Source of the DNA: Micromonospora gifhornensis
GTDB taxonomy: Bacteria; Actinomycetota; Actinomycetes; Mycobacteriales; Micromonosporaceae
Length of the DNA stretch: 64,000 nucleotides
Assembly (NCBI RefSeq): GCF_016863515.1
Contig: NZ_BOPA01000020.1
Location: 1-64,000 of the forward strand
Direction of reading: 5' to 3'
Both the position numbers and the translations under genes were made by a program. The notes under the pieces are model-generated. The model worked only from the letters and a program-made list of their open reading frames with translations. It was not told where the DNA came from and did not search any database. This document shows positions 17,750 to 26,335 of this stretch, one piece after another. The number at the start of each line of letters is the position of its first letter. The stretch's first letter is position 1.

Positions 17750-18480
17750 CTCTCCTCCAACCGCTTCTGCCGGACGTCGGCGTTGAGGGCCCGCAACTGC
17801 GGCTGCCCGTCGAGCCAGTCGGCGAGCTTGGCCAACGGCACGCTGACGTCGCCGAACTGCTCCACCACCGCCCGCACCAGCTGCCAGTCCGGCTCGGTGT
17901 CCAGGGTGAGCCGCAGCGCGGAACGATCCGGGGTCAGCGTCACGCCGAGCACCCGGAACAACTCCGGATGACGGTACGCGTACGAGGTGACGTGCACCCG
18001 GTGGTGCGCGGTGGCGAGCCGGTCCACGGCCCGCAACGCGTCGGCCCGGATGATCTCGACGTCCAGCCCGCGGGGCAGCGTACGGGCGATCGACGTGCTG
18101 ACGTAGTCCAGCCCCGACGCGCCCCGGTACACCCCGGCGACCAGGGCGACGATCTCCGGGTCGAGCAGCGGACAGTCGGCGGTGAACCGCATGACGGCGT
18201 CGGCGGGATACGCGTCGAGCGCACCGACGAACCGGGTCAACACATCGTCGACGGGCCCCCGGTGCCAGGCCACCCCGAGCCGGTCACACTCGGCGACCAC
18301 CGCGTCGTCGGAGCCGTCGGTGCTGGTCGCCACCACCAGGTCGGCGAGCACCCCGCTGTCCTGAGCAGCCCGCACCACCCGACCGAGCACACTGCGACCG
18401 GCCAGCGGGCGCAGCACCTTGCCCGGTAGCCGGGACGAACCCATCCGGGCCTGGACGATGCCCACTATCCGGTCACTCAC
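17746..18480 (-). CDS. pseF: SpsF/PseF-type cytidylyltransferase
   Basis: A 244-aa CMP-sugar synthetase of the SpsF branch, with the CTP-binding N-terminus IVGIVQARMGSSRLPGK and MRFTADCPLLDPE as the metal-binding segment. It should activate the nonulosonic acid with CTP before transfer. The GTG start overlaps the preceding methyltransferase gene by 8 nt (GTGAGTGA). It resembles Bacillus SpsF more than Campylobacter PseF, so the CMP-pseudaminate role rests on the neighbours pseB, C, H, G and I. Confidence 0.88.
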   Translation of the reverse strand: MSDRIVGIVQARMGSSRLPGKVLRPLAGRSVLGRVVRAAQDSGVLADLVVATSTDGSDDAVVAECDRLGVAWHRGPVDDVLTRFVGALDAYPADAVMRFTADCPLLDPEIVALVAGVYRGASGLDYVSTSIARTLPRGLDVEIIRADALRAVDRLATAHHRVHVTSYAYRHPELFRVLGVTLTPDRSALRLTLDTEPDWQLVRAVVEQFGDVSVPLAKLADWLDGQPQLRALNADVRQKRLEES

Positions 18481-20338
18481 GGTTGCCGTCCTTCCGGGTG
18501 ATGGCCGCACGGGCCCGTCGTTTCACGGCCCGTGCCCCTCGACGGGCGATGCGGGCCGGGGTGACGGCCAGCCGGGCGAGCTGGTAACTGACAGTTCCGC
18601 TGAGCAGGTCGAGCTTCGCCTCGGCCCGGCGCAGCGCCTTCTCCCGCGAGGCGAGCAGGTCCTCGGTCCAACTCAGCGCCGCAGCCAGCCGGGTGTTCTC
18701 GTCCCGCTGCCGCAGCCAGGCGTCGCGCAGCTGCTGGTAGCTGTGCCGTCCGGGCGGCAGGTCGGTGGACGTGACCGTCCGCAGCCCGGCCTCGGGGCCG
18801 CCGCGTCGATCGGCGCCCCGACTGTCCCGGTGTTCTGCCTCTCGGATGCGTCGGACCGCGGCGTCGACGTCCAGCGCGGCTTCGACGTCCAGCGCGGCGT
18901 CGACAACGGCCCGGTCGAAGTCCCGCCCGGCCACGCCACCGAGGACCACGGTCAGACCGATCGCATCCAGTGTGGAGGTCCACGGGTGGGCGTAGCCGCC
19001 GGTGAGTAGTTCGGTGGCGAAGCGCCACAGGGCCCGGGCCAGCACCACGTCGACAGGTAACGGGTCGTCGACCCGCCAGCTCGGATCGAGCACCGCGAAC
19101 CGGTCACCGGCGACGACCAGGTTGTCCACCCCGGCCAACGCCACCGCACCGGTGAGCGGGTCGGCGGCGGCCTGGTGGGTGAGCCAGTCGGCGTAGCCGC
19201 GTAGCAGTCGACGCAGCAGGGCCGTGTCGCGGCGCAGGCAGCCGTCCAGCAGCAGGTTGTGCAGCAGACGGCCGTCGGGCACCGGCCCGTCCGGCGCCGC
19301 CGGATCGAGGTGGGCGATCTCCCGACTGGCGTACGGCGCGGGCGTCGCCGCAGCCGCCACCGGCCCCGGTCGATGCCAGTGCCAGCCGTGCGGACCGTCG
19401 ACGACCTCGACGATCCGGGTATCCGAGCCGCCGCCCCACAGCAACACCGGTAGTCGCCCGTCGTCGGCCGTGGGCGTGGCGGTGGGCAGGCCGGCTGCCG
19501 ACATCGCCGGTTCGGGACCGAAGGCGGGCGGGCGGTGGGCGACGGCCAGCCAGGACGGGGCGAGGTCGCCCGCCCGGCCAGCGAACAGCGCGTCGACCGC
19601 CAGCCGGGCCGGGTCGGCGAGCACGAACCGGCCGGTGTAACCGTGGGTGCAGCTCTCCTGCAGGACCGCCTCGAACAGCCCGGAGGTGGTCCGCCGGGCC
19701 AGCTCGTCGGTCGCCAGCAACGCGGTGGTCGACTCCGGGCGGGGATAGCCGGCGTAGCTTCCCGCCACCCGCAGCCCCACCGCGTCGAGCCGTAGCCGCA
19801 ACTGGTCCAGGTTCGCCGGACGGCTCTGGTCGAGCACCCCGCCGAGGGTCCACTCGGCGTCGTCACGGCCGACGTACCAGCCGCAGGACGCCACCAACCG
19901 GTGGACACCGAGCGGGTTGTCCAGCCGCAGCAGCAGGACGCCGCCGGGGCGTACCGCCGCCGCCAACCGGGCCAGCACCCCGTCCCAGCCCAGCCGGGGG
20001 CCCTCCACCGACTCCACGGTGTCCAGCCCGGCGGCGGCGATCACCACGTCGTACGCCTCGTCGGCCGGTAGGCATGTTGCTCCGGCGGCCACCACCCGGT
20101 CGACCCGGCCGGCCAGCGCCGCCGCGTCCGGATAGCCGCGCAGCAGAGCGGTGACCCGGGCCCCGCCCAGCGCGTCGAGCACGGCCGGATCGACCGGCCC
20201 GGCCAGCAGCACGTCGGCACCGGGCGGCACCAGCCGCGCGACCAACGCGGCAAGCGGCCGGTTGCCGGCGTCGGCACGCTGGTCGGACCAGGTCAACATC
20301 TCGCCGCCGGGCAGCGTCACCGCCGTCTCGGTCGTCAC
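18473..20338 (-). CDS. large SAM-dependent methyltransferase-like protein of the sugar cluster
   Basis: A 621-aa protein. Residues 1-170 resemble a class I methyltransferase fold (VLLAGPVDPAVLDALGG near 42, AYDVVIAAAGLDTVE, then PGGVLLLRLDNPLG). The central region is unassigned. The C-terminal 120 residues contain a probable coiled coil (QLRDAWLRQRDENTRLAAAL onward) and a very basic tail (RRGARAVKRRARAA), as in proteins that act on large surface glycans. The GTG start has AAGGAGGA upstream and overlaps the previous gene by 4 nt. It may methylate the nonulosonic acid or its polymer; substrate unknown. Confidence 0.78.
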   Translation of the reverse strand: MTTETAVTLPGGEMLTWSDQRADAGNRPLAALVARLVPPGADVLLAGPVDPAVLDALGGARVTALLRGYPDAAALAGRVDRVVAAGATCLPADEAYDVVIAAAGLDTVESVEGPRLGWDGVLARLAAAVRPGGVLLLRLDNPLGVHRLVASCGWYVGRDDAEWTLGGVLDQSRPANLDQLRLRLDAVGLRVAGSYAGYPRPESTTALLATDELARRTTSGLFEAVLQESCTHGYTGRFVLADPARLAVDALFAGRAGDLAPSWLAVAHRPPAFGPEPAMSAAGLPTATPTADDGRLPVLLWGGGSDTRIVEVVDGPHGWHWHRPGPVAAAATPAPYASREIAHLDPAAPDGPVPDGRLLHNLLLDGCLRRDTALLRRLLRGYADWLTHQAAADPLTGAVALAGVDNLVVAGDRFAVLDPSWRVDDPLPVDVVLARALWRFATELLTGGYAHPWTSTLDAIGLTVVLGGVAGRDFDRAVVDAALDVEAALDVDAAVRRIREAEHRDSRGADRRGGPEAGLRTVTSTDLPPGRHSYQQLRDAWLRQRDENTRLAAALSWTEDLLASREKALRRAEAKLDLLSGTVSYQLARLAVTPARIARRGARAVKRRARAAITRKDGNRE

Positions 20339-21174
20339 GCTTCCTCCTTGTGCACAGCAGCCGTCCAACCGAGCAGTTCGCGCAACGCGGCCGGTGGGTA
20401 GCGGTGGTCGACGCCCAGCTCGGCGCGGGCGATCTCCACGGCGGTCGGCAGGTGCACCTGTTCGCCGTGCAACTCGGGCCACTGCCGCCGGATCCGGGCG
20501 GTACCGCCGAAGGTCGGATCCTCGTCGGCCAGCACCATCGGGTTGCCGTACACCGCAGGTTCGCAACCGGCCGCGATGCCGTAGAAGACGGCGCTGGTCA
20601 GCCGGTTGGAGGCGACCCGGGCGTGCCGGCGCAGTTCGGTGAGCTGGCGGTCCAGGAAATCCGGGTCGGTGCCGGACCACCAGTGCCCGCGGTAGCCGTG
20701 GCAGATGACCCGGAAACCCGCGTTCTCGTACCGGCGACGGACCCGGCGCATCCGGTGCTCGTGCCAGTAGAGGCAGACCGTGACCGGCCCGGGTTCGGTG
20801 TCCCGGATCTGGGCGATCAGCCGGTCGTGGTCGCCCTCGACGTGCTGGCCCTCCCAGCCGTGGAACGGGTACCAGATGGTGCCGGCCCGCTGCGGCGGCG
20901 ACTGCGGTTCGGGGCGCATCGCCAGCAGGTAGCCGAACGGTGCCCCGATCACGGTGACGTTGCGCCGCCCGACCGACCAGGCCCGCCGCCGGGTCTGCTC
21001 CGACCACAGCAGACTCGGGGTGCCCTCGGCGTACGGGTGTCCGGGGGCCAGGCCGTCACCGATGTTCCAGCCGTGCTGGACGTACCCGTTGATCCGCGGT
21101 GGATGCCCGTCGCCGAGGCCCGCGTACCGGGCCAGCACGTGGGCGTGGCCGTAGAAGTGGTTCGCGTGGTGCAT
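20335..21174 (-). CDS. hypothetical protein, possibly GT-B-like, in the pse operon
   Basis: A 279-aa soluble protein I do not recognise with certainty. A repeated pattern of strand-loop segments (YVQHGWNIGDG, TIWYPFHGWEGQH, VTVCLYWHEHR, ASNRLTSAVFYGIAAG) recalls the nucleotide-binding half of GT-B glycosyltransferases or polysialyltransferase-like proteins, in which the Asn/Ser-Arg segment binds the sugar nucleotide. The ATG lies 9 nt after the pseC stop, with the ribosome site GAGGGA overlapping that stop. A role in transferring or polymerising the sugar is inferred from position only. Confidence 0.65.
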   Translation of the reverse strand: MHHANHFYGHAHVLARYAGLGDGHPPRINGYVQHGWNIGDGLAPGHPYAEGTPSLLWSEQTRRRAWSVGRRNVTVIGAPFGYLLAMRPEPQSPPQRAGTIWYPFHGWEGQHVEGDHDRLIAQIRDTEPGPVTVCLYWHEHRMRRVRRRYENAGFRVICHGYRGHWWSGTDPDFLDRQLTELRRHARVASNRLTSAVFYGIAAGCEPAVYGNPMVLADEDPTFGGTARIRRQWPELHGEQVHLPTAVEIARAELGVDHRYPPAALRELLGWTAAVHKEEA

Positions 21175-21183
21175 CGGCGTCCC

Positions 21184-22374
21184 TCAGGTGACGGGGCGGA
21201 CCGGGACGCCAGCCGGTCGTGGAGGTCCAGGCCAAACTGGTCGCCGCAGGGCCGCGGCGAGCGCGTCGACGACACGCTCCTGGTCGCTGTCGCGCAGCCC
21301 CGGAAACAGCGGCAGCGACAACTGCTGGGCGTAGAACCCCTCGGCCACCGGGCAGCTGCCCCGCCGGTAACCGAGGTCGGCGAACGCCGGATGCCAGTGC
21401 ACGGGAAGGTAGTTGACCTGTACTCCGATGCCGGCGGCGCGCATCGCGTCGTACACCTCGCGGCGTCGACCGTCGAGCACCCGGATCGGGTACAGGTGCC
21501 AGGCCGGGCTCGCCCAGTCCCGTCGCCCCGGCGTCAGCACGCCCGGCAGGTCGGCGAGGGCTTCGTCGTAGCGGGCCACCAGTTCGGCGCGGCGGCGCAG
21601 GAAGGCATCCAGGCGGCGCAGCTGGCTGCGGCCCAGCGCGCAGAGCACGTCCGGCAGCCGGTAGTTCAGCCCGAAGGCGTGCACCTCCTGGTGCCAGCCG
21701 CCCTCGTCGGGCCACCGCAACTCGTCGCGTTCCCGGACCAGGCCGACGGTGCGGAACCGGCGAGCCCGGGTGAGCAGCTCGGGGTCGCCGGTGGCGACCG
21801 CGCCGCCCTCGGCGGTGGTCAGGTTCTTGGTGGGGAAGAAGGAGAACGTGGTCAGGTCGGCGAGCGAGCCGACCGGACGGCCCCGGTAGGTCGCGCCGAT
21901 GGAGTGGGCGGCGTCGGCGAGCAGCAGCGCGTCGCTGCCGGCGACAGCGGCCCGCAGCGCGTCGTAGTCGGCCGGGTGACCGGCGTAGTCCACCGCGGCG
22001 ACGACAGCCGTCCGCCCGGTGGTCGCCGCAGCCACCGCCGCCGGGTCGAGGGTGAACGTCTCCTCCTCGACGTCGGCAAAGACCACCCGCGCGCCCAACG
22101 CGACCGCGCTGCTCGCGGTGGCGACGAACGTCATCGGCGGCACGATCACCTCGTCGCCGGGGCCGACCCCGGCCGCCGCGTACGCCACGTGCAACGCGGC
22201 CGTGCCGTTGGAGACCACGGCCACCCCGGCCCCGCCGGCCCACCGGGACAGCTCCGCCTCGAAGGCGGCGACCTCGGGGCCGGTGGTGAGCCAGTCGCTG
22301 CGCAGCGCCGCGACCACTGCCGCGACGTCGTCGTCGGTCACCGACTGCCGGCCGTACGGCAGGAGAGACGTCAT
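21184..22374 (-). CDS. pseC: PseC-type PLP-dependent sugar aminotransferase
   Basis: A 396-aa DegT/DnrJ/EryC1 family enzyme. The PLP lysine lies in FSFFPTKNLTTAEGG; the substrate and cofactor segments SNGTAALHVA and ADAAHSIGA are intact. PseC adds the C4 amino group to the 4-keto sugar made by PseB. The ATG overlaps the pseB stop by 4 nt (ATGA). Within the wider family the assignment rests on the adjacent PseB; a perosamine- or bacillosamine-type enzyme would look similar. Confidence 0.92.
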   Translation of the reverse strand: MTSLLPYGRQSVTDDDVAAVVAALRSDWLTTGPEVAAFEAELSRWAGGAGVAVVSNGTAALHVAYAAAGVGPGDEVIVPPMTFVATASSAVALGARVVFADVEEETFTLDPAAVAAATTGRTAVVAAVDYAGHPADYDALRAAVAGSDALLLADAAHSIGATYRGRPVGSLADLTTFSFFPTKNLTTAEGGAVATGDPELLTRARRFRTVGLVRERDELRWPDEGGWHQEVHAFGLNYRLPDVLCALGRSQLRRLDAFLRRRAELVARYDEALADLPGVLTPGRRDWASPAWHLYPIRVLDGRRREVYDAMRAAGIGVQVNYLPVHWHPAFADLGYRRGSCPVAEGFYAQQLSLPLFPGLRDSDQERVVDALAAALRRPVWPGPPRPAGVPVRPVT

Positions 22375-23381
22375 GCTTCGCCACCGGCTGGCAGGCTCGC
22401 CGCCGTGATGCCGAGCATGTCGCGCAACTGCGGCACGCTGAGCCACTCGTCGTTGGTGTCCGACTGGTACGCGAAGCCGTCCGGCACCGGCGCACACTCC
22501 ACCGGCGGCTGATAGCCCCAGGTCGCGATGGTCGGCTGGACGATGAACCGGTCCTTGGCGATCAGCGTCCGCCGGCTGTCGTCCGGGGCGATCATCTCCT
22601 CGTGCAGCTTCTCGCCGGGGCGGATGCCGATCTCGTGGGTGGTGGCGTCCGGGGCGACCGCCTCGACCAGGTCGAGGATGCGCATGCTCGGGATACGCGG
22701 CACGAACAGTTCGCCGCCCTGCATCTGGTCGAACGAGTCCATGACGAACTGCACGGCCTGGTCGAGCGTGATCCAGAAGCGGGTCATCCGCTTGTCCGTG
22801 ATCGGCAGGCTTTTGCCCTCGGCGGCGAGCCGCCGGAACAGCGGCACCACCGAACCCCGGCTGCCCACCACGTTGCCGTAGCGCACCACGGCGAACCGGG
22901 TCGGGTGGTGCGCGGCGTAGTGGTTGGCGGAGATGAACAGCTTGTCGCCGACCAGCTTGGTGGCGCCGTACAGGTTGATCGGGCTGGACGCCTTGTCGGT
23001 GGAGAGCGCGATGACCTTGCGCACTCCGGCTTCGATCGCGGCGTCCACGACGTGCTGGGAACCGGTGATGTTCGTGGCGATGAACTCCGACGGGTTGTAC
23101 TCGGCCGTGTCGACCTGCTTGAGGGCGGCGGCGTGCACCACGTGGTCGACGCCGTGCATGGCGCGGGTCAGCCGGTGCCGGTCCCGGATGTCGCCGATGA
23201 ACCAGCGCAGCCGGGGGTCGTCACCGAGTTGCTGGCGCAGCTCGTACTGCTTGAGCTCGTCGCGGGAGAAGACCACCACCCGCGCCGGGTCGGCCTCGGC
23301 GAGGAGATGCCGCAGGAAGGTCCTGCCGAAGGAACCCGTACCCCCGGTGACGAGGATGGACGATCCACTCAGCTCGCTCAA
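22371..23381 (-). CDS. pseB: UDP-GlcNAc 4,6-dehydratase (5-inverting), PseB
   Basis: A 336-aa extended short-chain dehydrogenase: NADP motif GGTGSFGR, VVFSRDELKQYEL, and the catalytic STDKASSPINLYGATK (Asp, Lys, Tyr). The long match to the PseB/FlaA1 type identifies the first step from UDP-GlcNAc to pseudaminic acid. No in-frame ATG precedes the fold; a TTG with GGGAG 7 nt upstream is chosen, with another TTG at 23429 as alternative. It follows pseH after about 110 bp and overlaps pseC. Confidence 0.93.
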   Translation of the reverse strand: MSELSGSSILVTGGTGSFGRTFLRHLLAEADPARVVVFSRDELKQYELRQQLGDDPRLRWFIGDIRDRHRLTRAMHGVDHVVHAAALKQVDTAEYNPSEFIATNITGSQHVVDAAIEAGVRKVIALSTDKASSPINLYGATKLVGDKLFISANHYAAHHPTRFAVVRYGNVVGSRGSVVPLFRRLAAEGKSLPITDKRMTRFWITLDQAVQFVMDSFDQMQGGELFVPRIPSMRILDLVEAVAPDATTHEIGIRPGEKLHEEMIAPDDSRRTLIAKDRFIVQPTIATWGYQPPVECAPVPDGFAYQSDTNDEWLSVPQLRDMLGITAASLPAGGEA

Positions 23382-23489
23382 TGTGGTGCTCCCGTGTTCG
23401 TCGTGATGCGGTTGACCGGATCCACTCAACCGGTGAATGGCCGGCCGGCGGAAAACGTCTCGTGAACAGTTGATGGACGGTACGATAAA

Positions 23490-23999
23490 TCAGCGCCTAC
23501 GGCGGGCCGCACGATCGAGAGAAATGGGAATGACAGTGATTTCCCGACCGTCGTGAACCTCTGCTCGTCCGGTGCCTTCGACGAATCGAAACCGTCGGTT
23601 CATCTGGCGTACGGCGGTGTTGTGCGCGAGCACCTCGCCGTCGAGCCGGTCCAGATTCAGCACATCGAAGGCGTGGTCCACCGCTGCGCGCATGACGTCG
23701 ATCCAGGCGGGCAGCGTCTCGCCCCGCTCGGCCAGCGCGTCGGCATCCAGGTAGAAGCCCCAGGAGCCGGTACGCGGAGCGTCGAACCGCAGGTCGAAGA
23801 AGGTCACCACCCCGCAGGGCAGCCCGTCGCGCAGGTAGATCAGCACCCGCCGGGCGGGGTCGACCCGGACGGCCGCCCACCAGTGGGCGTGCTCGTCGGC
23901 GCTTATGACATGGTGCGTCCTGCTGGCCATTCGGTTGATTTCCTGATTACGCCAGGACAACATCAGGTTAACGTCTTCCTCGGTGGCGTCACGCAGCAT
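23490..23999 (-). CDS. pseH: GNAT N-acyltransferase, PseH-like
   Basis: A 169-aa GNAT enzyme with LMLSWRNQEINRMASRTHHVIS at the N-terminus, as in PseH/SpsD-type N-acetyltransferases of amino-sugar nucleotides, and the late motif LNLDRLDGEVLAHNTAVRQMNRR. It should acylate the 4-amino group before PseG acts. Whether the donor is acetyl-CoA or another acyl group is open, because acyl-activation genes start 77 bp away on the other strand. Confidence 0.88.
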   Translation of the reverse strand: MLRDATEEDVNLMLSWRNQEINRMASRTHHVISADEHAHWWAAVRVDPARRVLIYLRDGLPCGVVTFFDLRFDAPRTGSWGFYLDADALAERGETLPAWIDVMRAAVDHAFDVLNLDRLDGEVLAHNTAVRQMNRRFRFVEGTGRAEVHDGREITVIPISLDRAARRRR

Positions 24000-24063
24000 G
24001 TCCCGCTCGCTTTCTGCTCCATCTCCGGGCCCCCGGGAACCCTAGTCACCAACAATCTGGCTG

Positions 24064-24069
24064 TACACT
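24064..24069 (+). promoter_or_regulatory. candidate -10 box, leaderless start of the acyl carrier protein gene
   Basis: TACACT ends 7 nt before the ATG, with no ribosome site between. This 77-bp gap must also carry the promoter of the divergent pseH operon. Confidence 0.45.
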
Positions 24070-24076
24070 CCGCCGC

Positions 24077-24328
24077 ATGACGGAATTGACTCGTGCGCGA
24101 ATTCGCGACCTCATGGGACAGGTGCTGGCCAATCAGGGCAAGGTGCTTCCCGATGACGACGACGCGGATCTGCGGGAGATCGGCTTCCGGTCGTTGGACT
24201 TCTCCGAGTTGGCCCTGCGGGTGGAGGACGAGACCGACGAGGAGTTGAACTTCGACGCGGCGGGACTGCGCCGGATCGCCACCGTCGGCGATGTCCTGGA
24301 CTTCCTCGCCGACCTCCAACGGCCGTGA
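24077..24328 (+). CDS. acyl carrier protein
   Basis: An 83-aa acidic carrier protein with the phosphopantetheine site GFRSLDFSEL (Ser near residue 41). It is followed without gaps by an AMP-forming ligase (4-nt GTGA overlap), a ketoreductase and a short PPTase-like protein. There is no ketosynthase, so it is not a chain-extending fatty acid or polyketide ACP by itself; it probably carries one short acyl group. It lies inside the pseudaminic acid gene island and is transcribed away from pseH. Confidence 0.92.
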   Translation: MTELTRARIRDLMGQVLANQGKVLPDDDDADLREIGFRSLDFSELALRVEDETDEELNFDAAGLRRIATVGDVLDFLADLQRP

Positions 24329-25569
24329 GCGTCGACACCGCGCGCCCGGCCGCACCCCGCCCGGCCGGCCTGGACAACCGGGTCGTGGTCGACGGCACCG
24401 CGTTGTCCTGGCGGGACCTGCCGGAGCTGCGCCTGCCCGCCCCGGTGGCGCTGCTCGCGCACCGTGCCCGGTACGCCCTCGCCGCCGCCCGCCACCACGC
24501 GGTGCACGGCACCGAACTGCTGCTCACCACGGCCGGCCGGGCCGACAGCGTGCTGCGCGCCGAACTGTCCGAGGCCGGCTTCACCGTCATCGACACCGGC
24601 GGCGCCGACCTCCCGCCGTCGCGGCCGCGTGCTGGCGAACCCGGCCGACTGTGGCTGCTCACCTCCGGCACCACCGGCCGCCCCAAGCGGGTCGGGCACA
24701 CCCTGGCGTCACTGACCACCGTCCGTGGCCGCCAACCCGGCCGCACCTGGCTGTGCCCGTACGCGCCAGGCAGCTACGCCTGGTGGCAGGTGGTGACCCT
24801 GTCGCTGACCCAGCCGGGTCAGCATCTGGTGGTGGTGGAGCCGGAGCAGCTCGACGACTGGCCGACGCTGGCCGCGACGCACGGGGTGGACGCGGCCTCC
24901 GGCACCCCGACCTTCTGGCGTCGGGCCCTGCACCGCGACCCCGCCGCCCTCGCCCGGGTGCCGCTGCGCCAGCTCACTCTCGGTGGTGAACCGGTCGACC
25001 AGACGATCCTGGACCGGCTCCGCGAGGTCTACCCCACCACCCGCATCTCCTGGATCTACGCCTCCTCCGAGGTCGGTGCGGCGATCGTGGTGCACGACGG
25101 CCGGGCCGGGTTCCCGGTCGAGTGGCTGGACCGCCCGGCACCGGGACGCCCCACCCTCGGCGTACGCGACGGGGAACTGGTGGTCACCTCGCCGTACCAC
25201 GGCGTCGGCCTGGCCGGCCCGATCCGTACCGGCGATCGGGTGCAGGTCGTCGACGGCCGGGTCCTGATCACCGGTCGACTCGACTCCGACGAGATCAACG
25301 TGGGCGGCAGCAAGGTCTCCGCCAGCGCGGTGCGGGACGTGCTGACCGCTCATCCGCAGGTGGCCTGGGCCCGGGTGGGTGCCCGGCGCGCGCCACTGCT
25401 CGGCCACCTGGTCGTCGCCGAGGTGGTACCCACCGGCACTGTCGGGCCGCCCGACGAGGCGGCGCTGGCGCGCTGGTGCGCCGACCGGCTGCCCGAGTAC
25501 GCGGTGCCCCGCCGGATCCGTCTGTTGCCCGAGATCCCCGTCAAGGAGACCCTGAAAAGCGATGTCTGA
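24325..25569 (+). CDS. AMP-forming acyl ligase for the carrier protein
   Basis: A 414-aa member of the adenylate-forming superfamily, about 100 residues shorter than usual because the N-terminal subdomain is reduced. The P-loop TSGTTGRPKR is near residue 113; YASSEVGAA (A5), the TGDRVQV and GRLDSDEINVGGSKV segments (A7-A8) and the C-terminal lysine in PVKETLKSD (A10) are intact. It should activate a small carboxylic acid with ATP and load it on the preceding ACP. The GTG overlaps the ACP stop. The binding-pocket residues do not tell me the substrate. Confidence 0.88.
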   Translation: MSVDTARPAAPRPAGLDNRVVVDGTALSWRDLPELRLPAPVALLAHRARYALAAARHHAVHGTELLLTTAGRADSVLRAELSEAGFTVIDTGGADLPPSRPRAGEPGRLWLLTSGTTGRPKRVGHTLASLTTVRGRQPGRTWLCPYAPGSYAWWQVVTLSLTQPGQHLVVVEPEQLDDWPTLAATHGVDAASGTPTFWRRALHRDPAALARVPLRQLTLGGEPVDQTILDRLREVYPTTRISWIYASSEVGAAIVVHDGRAGFPVEWLDRPAPGRPTLGVRDGELVVTSPYHGVGLAGPIRTGDRVQVVDGRVLITGRLDSDEINVGGSKVSASAVRDVLTAHPQVAWARVGARRAPLLGHLVVAEVVPTGTVGPPDEAALARWCADRLPEYAVPRRIRLLPEIPVKETLKSDV

Positions 25570-25591
25570 CCCCACCATGTCTGACCCCACC
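25562..25591 (+). repeat. 15-bp tandem duplication at the ketoreductase start codon
   Basis: Two exact copies of ATGTCTGACCCCACC in frame, duplicating the first five codons and the start ATG. Confidence 0.85.
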
Positions 25592-26335
25592 ACGTCCGCC
25601 CCGCCGGTTTCGCCCTCCACAGTGGTGCTCGTCTCCGGTGGTTCGCGCGGGCTCGGCCTCGCCATCGTCACCGACCTGCTCGATGCCGGCCTGCGGGTCG
25701 CGGCCTTCGCCCGCACCGTCACCCCGGAGTTGGCGAAGCTCGCCGCCAACCACCCGGACCGCTCGCATGTCGGCCCGGTCGACGTCACCGACCTCGCCGC
25801 CGTGCAGGCGTTCGTCCGGGCCGCCGAGCAACACCTCGGCCCGATCGACGGTCTGGTCAACAATGCCGCCGTCGGGCAGGACTCGCTGCACGTGCACACC
25901 GCCACCGCCGACCTGGCGGGGATCGTCGAGACGAACCTGACCGCGCCGCTACAACTGACCCGCCTGGTCGTACGCCGAATGCTGGCCCAGGGCCGACGCG
26001 GCCGGATCGTCAACATCACCTCGATCTGCGGGCAGCGCGGCTTCCCCGGCCTGGTCGCGTACTCGGCCACCAAGGGCGGCATGGACGCGGCCACCCGCTC
26101 CCTGGCCCGGGAGCTGGGCGGGCGGGTCCTGGTCAACGCCGTCGCGCCCGGCTTCTTCGCCTCGGAGATGTCGGCGGTGCTGGGCCAGACCCAACTGGAC
26201 CAGATCGTCCGCCGCACCCCGACCGGTCACCTGACCGAGCCGGACGAGGTGCTCCCGGTGGTACGGATGCTGCTGCGCGAGCAGACCAACATCAACGGCC
26301 AGGTCCTCGTGGTCGACGGTGCTGCCTCGATCTGA
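25562..26335 (+). CDS. 3-oxoacyl-ACP reductase-like SDR
   Basis: A 257-aa short-chain dehydrogenase: cofactor motif GGSRGLG, NNAAVG, catalytic Ser (NITSICGQ) and YSATK. Closest in feel to FabG, which reduces 3-ketoacyl-ACP to 3-hydroxyacyl-ACP with NADPH. The first 15 bp (encoding MSDPT) are duplicated in tandem, giving two in-frame ATGs 15 nt apart; the first overlaps the ligase gene by 8 nt. In this context it may make a 3-hydroxyacyl group, for example 3-hydroxybutyryl, on the ACP. Confidence 0.87.
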   Translation: MSDPTMSDPTTSAPPVSPSTVVLVSGGSRGLGLAIVTDLLDAGLRVAAFARTVTPELAKLAANHPDRSHVGPVDVTDLAAVQAFVRAAEQHLGPIDGLVNNAAVGQDSLHVHTATADLAGIVETNLTAPLQLTRLVVRRMLAQGRRGRIVNITSICGQRGFPGLVAYSATKGGMDAATRSLARELGGRVLVNAVAPGFFASEMSAVLGQTQLDQIVRRTPTGHLTEPDEVLPVVRMLLREQTNINGQVLVVDGAASI

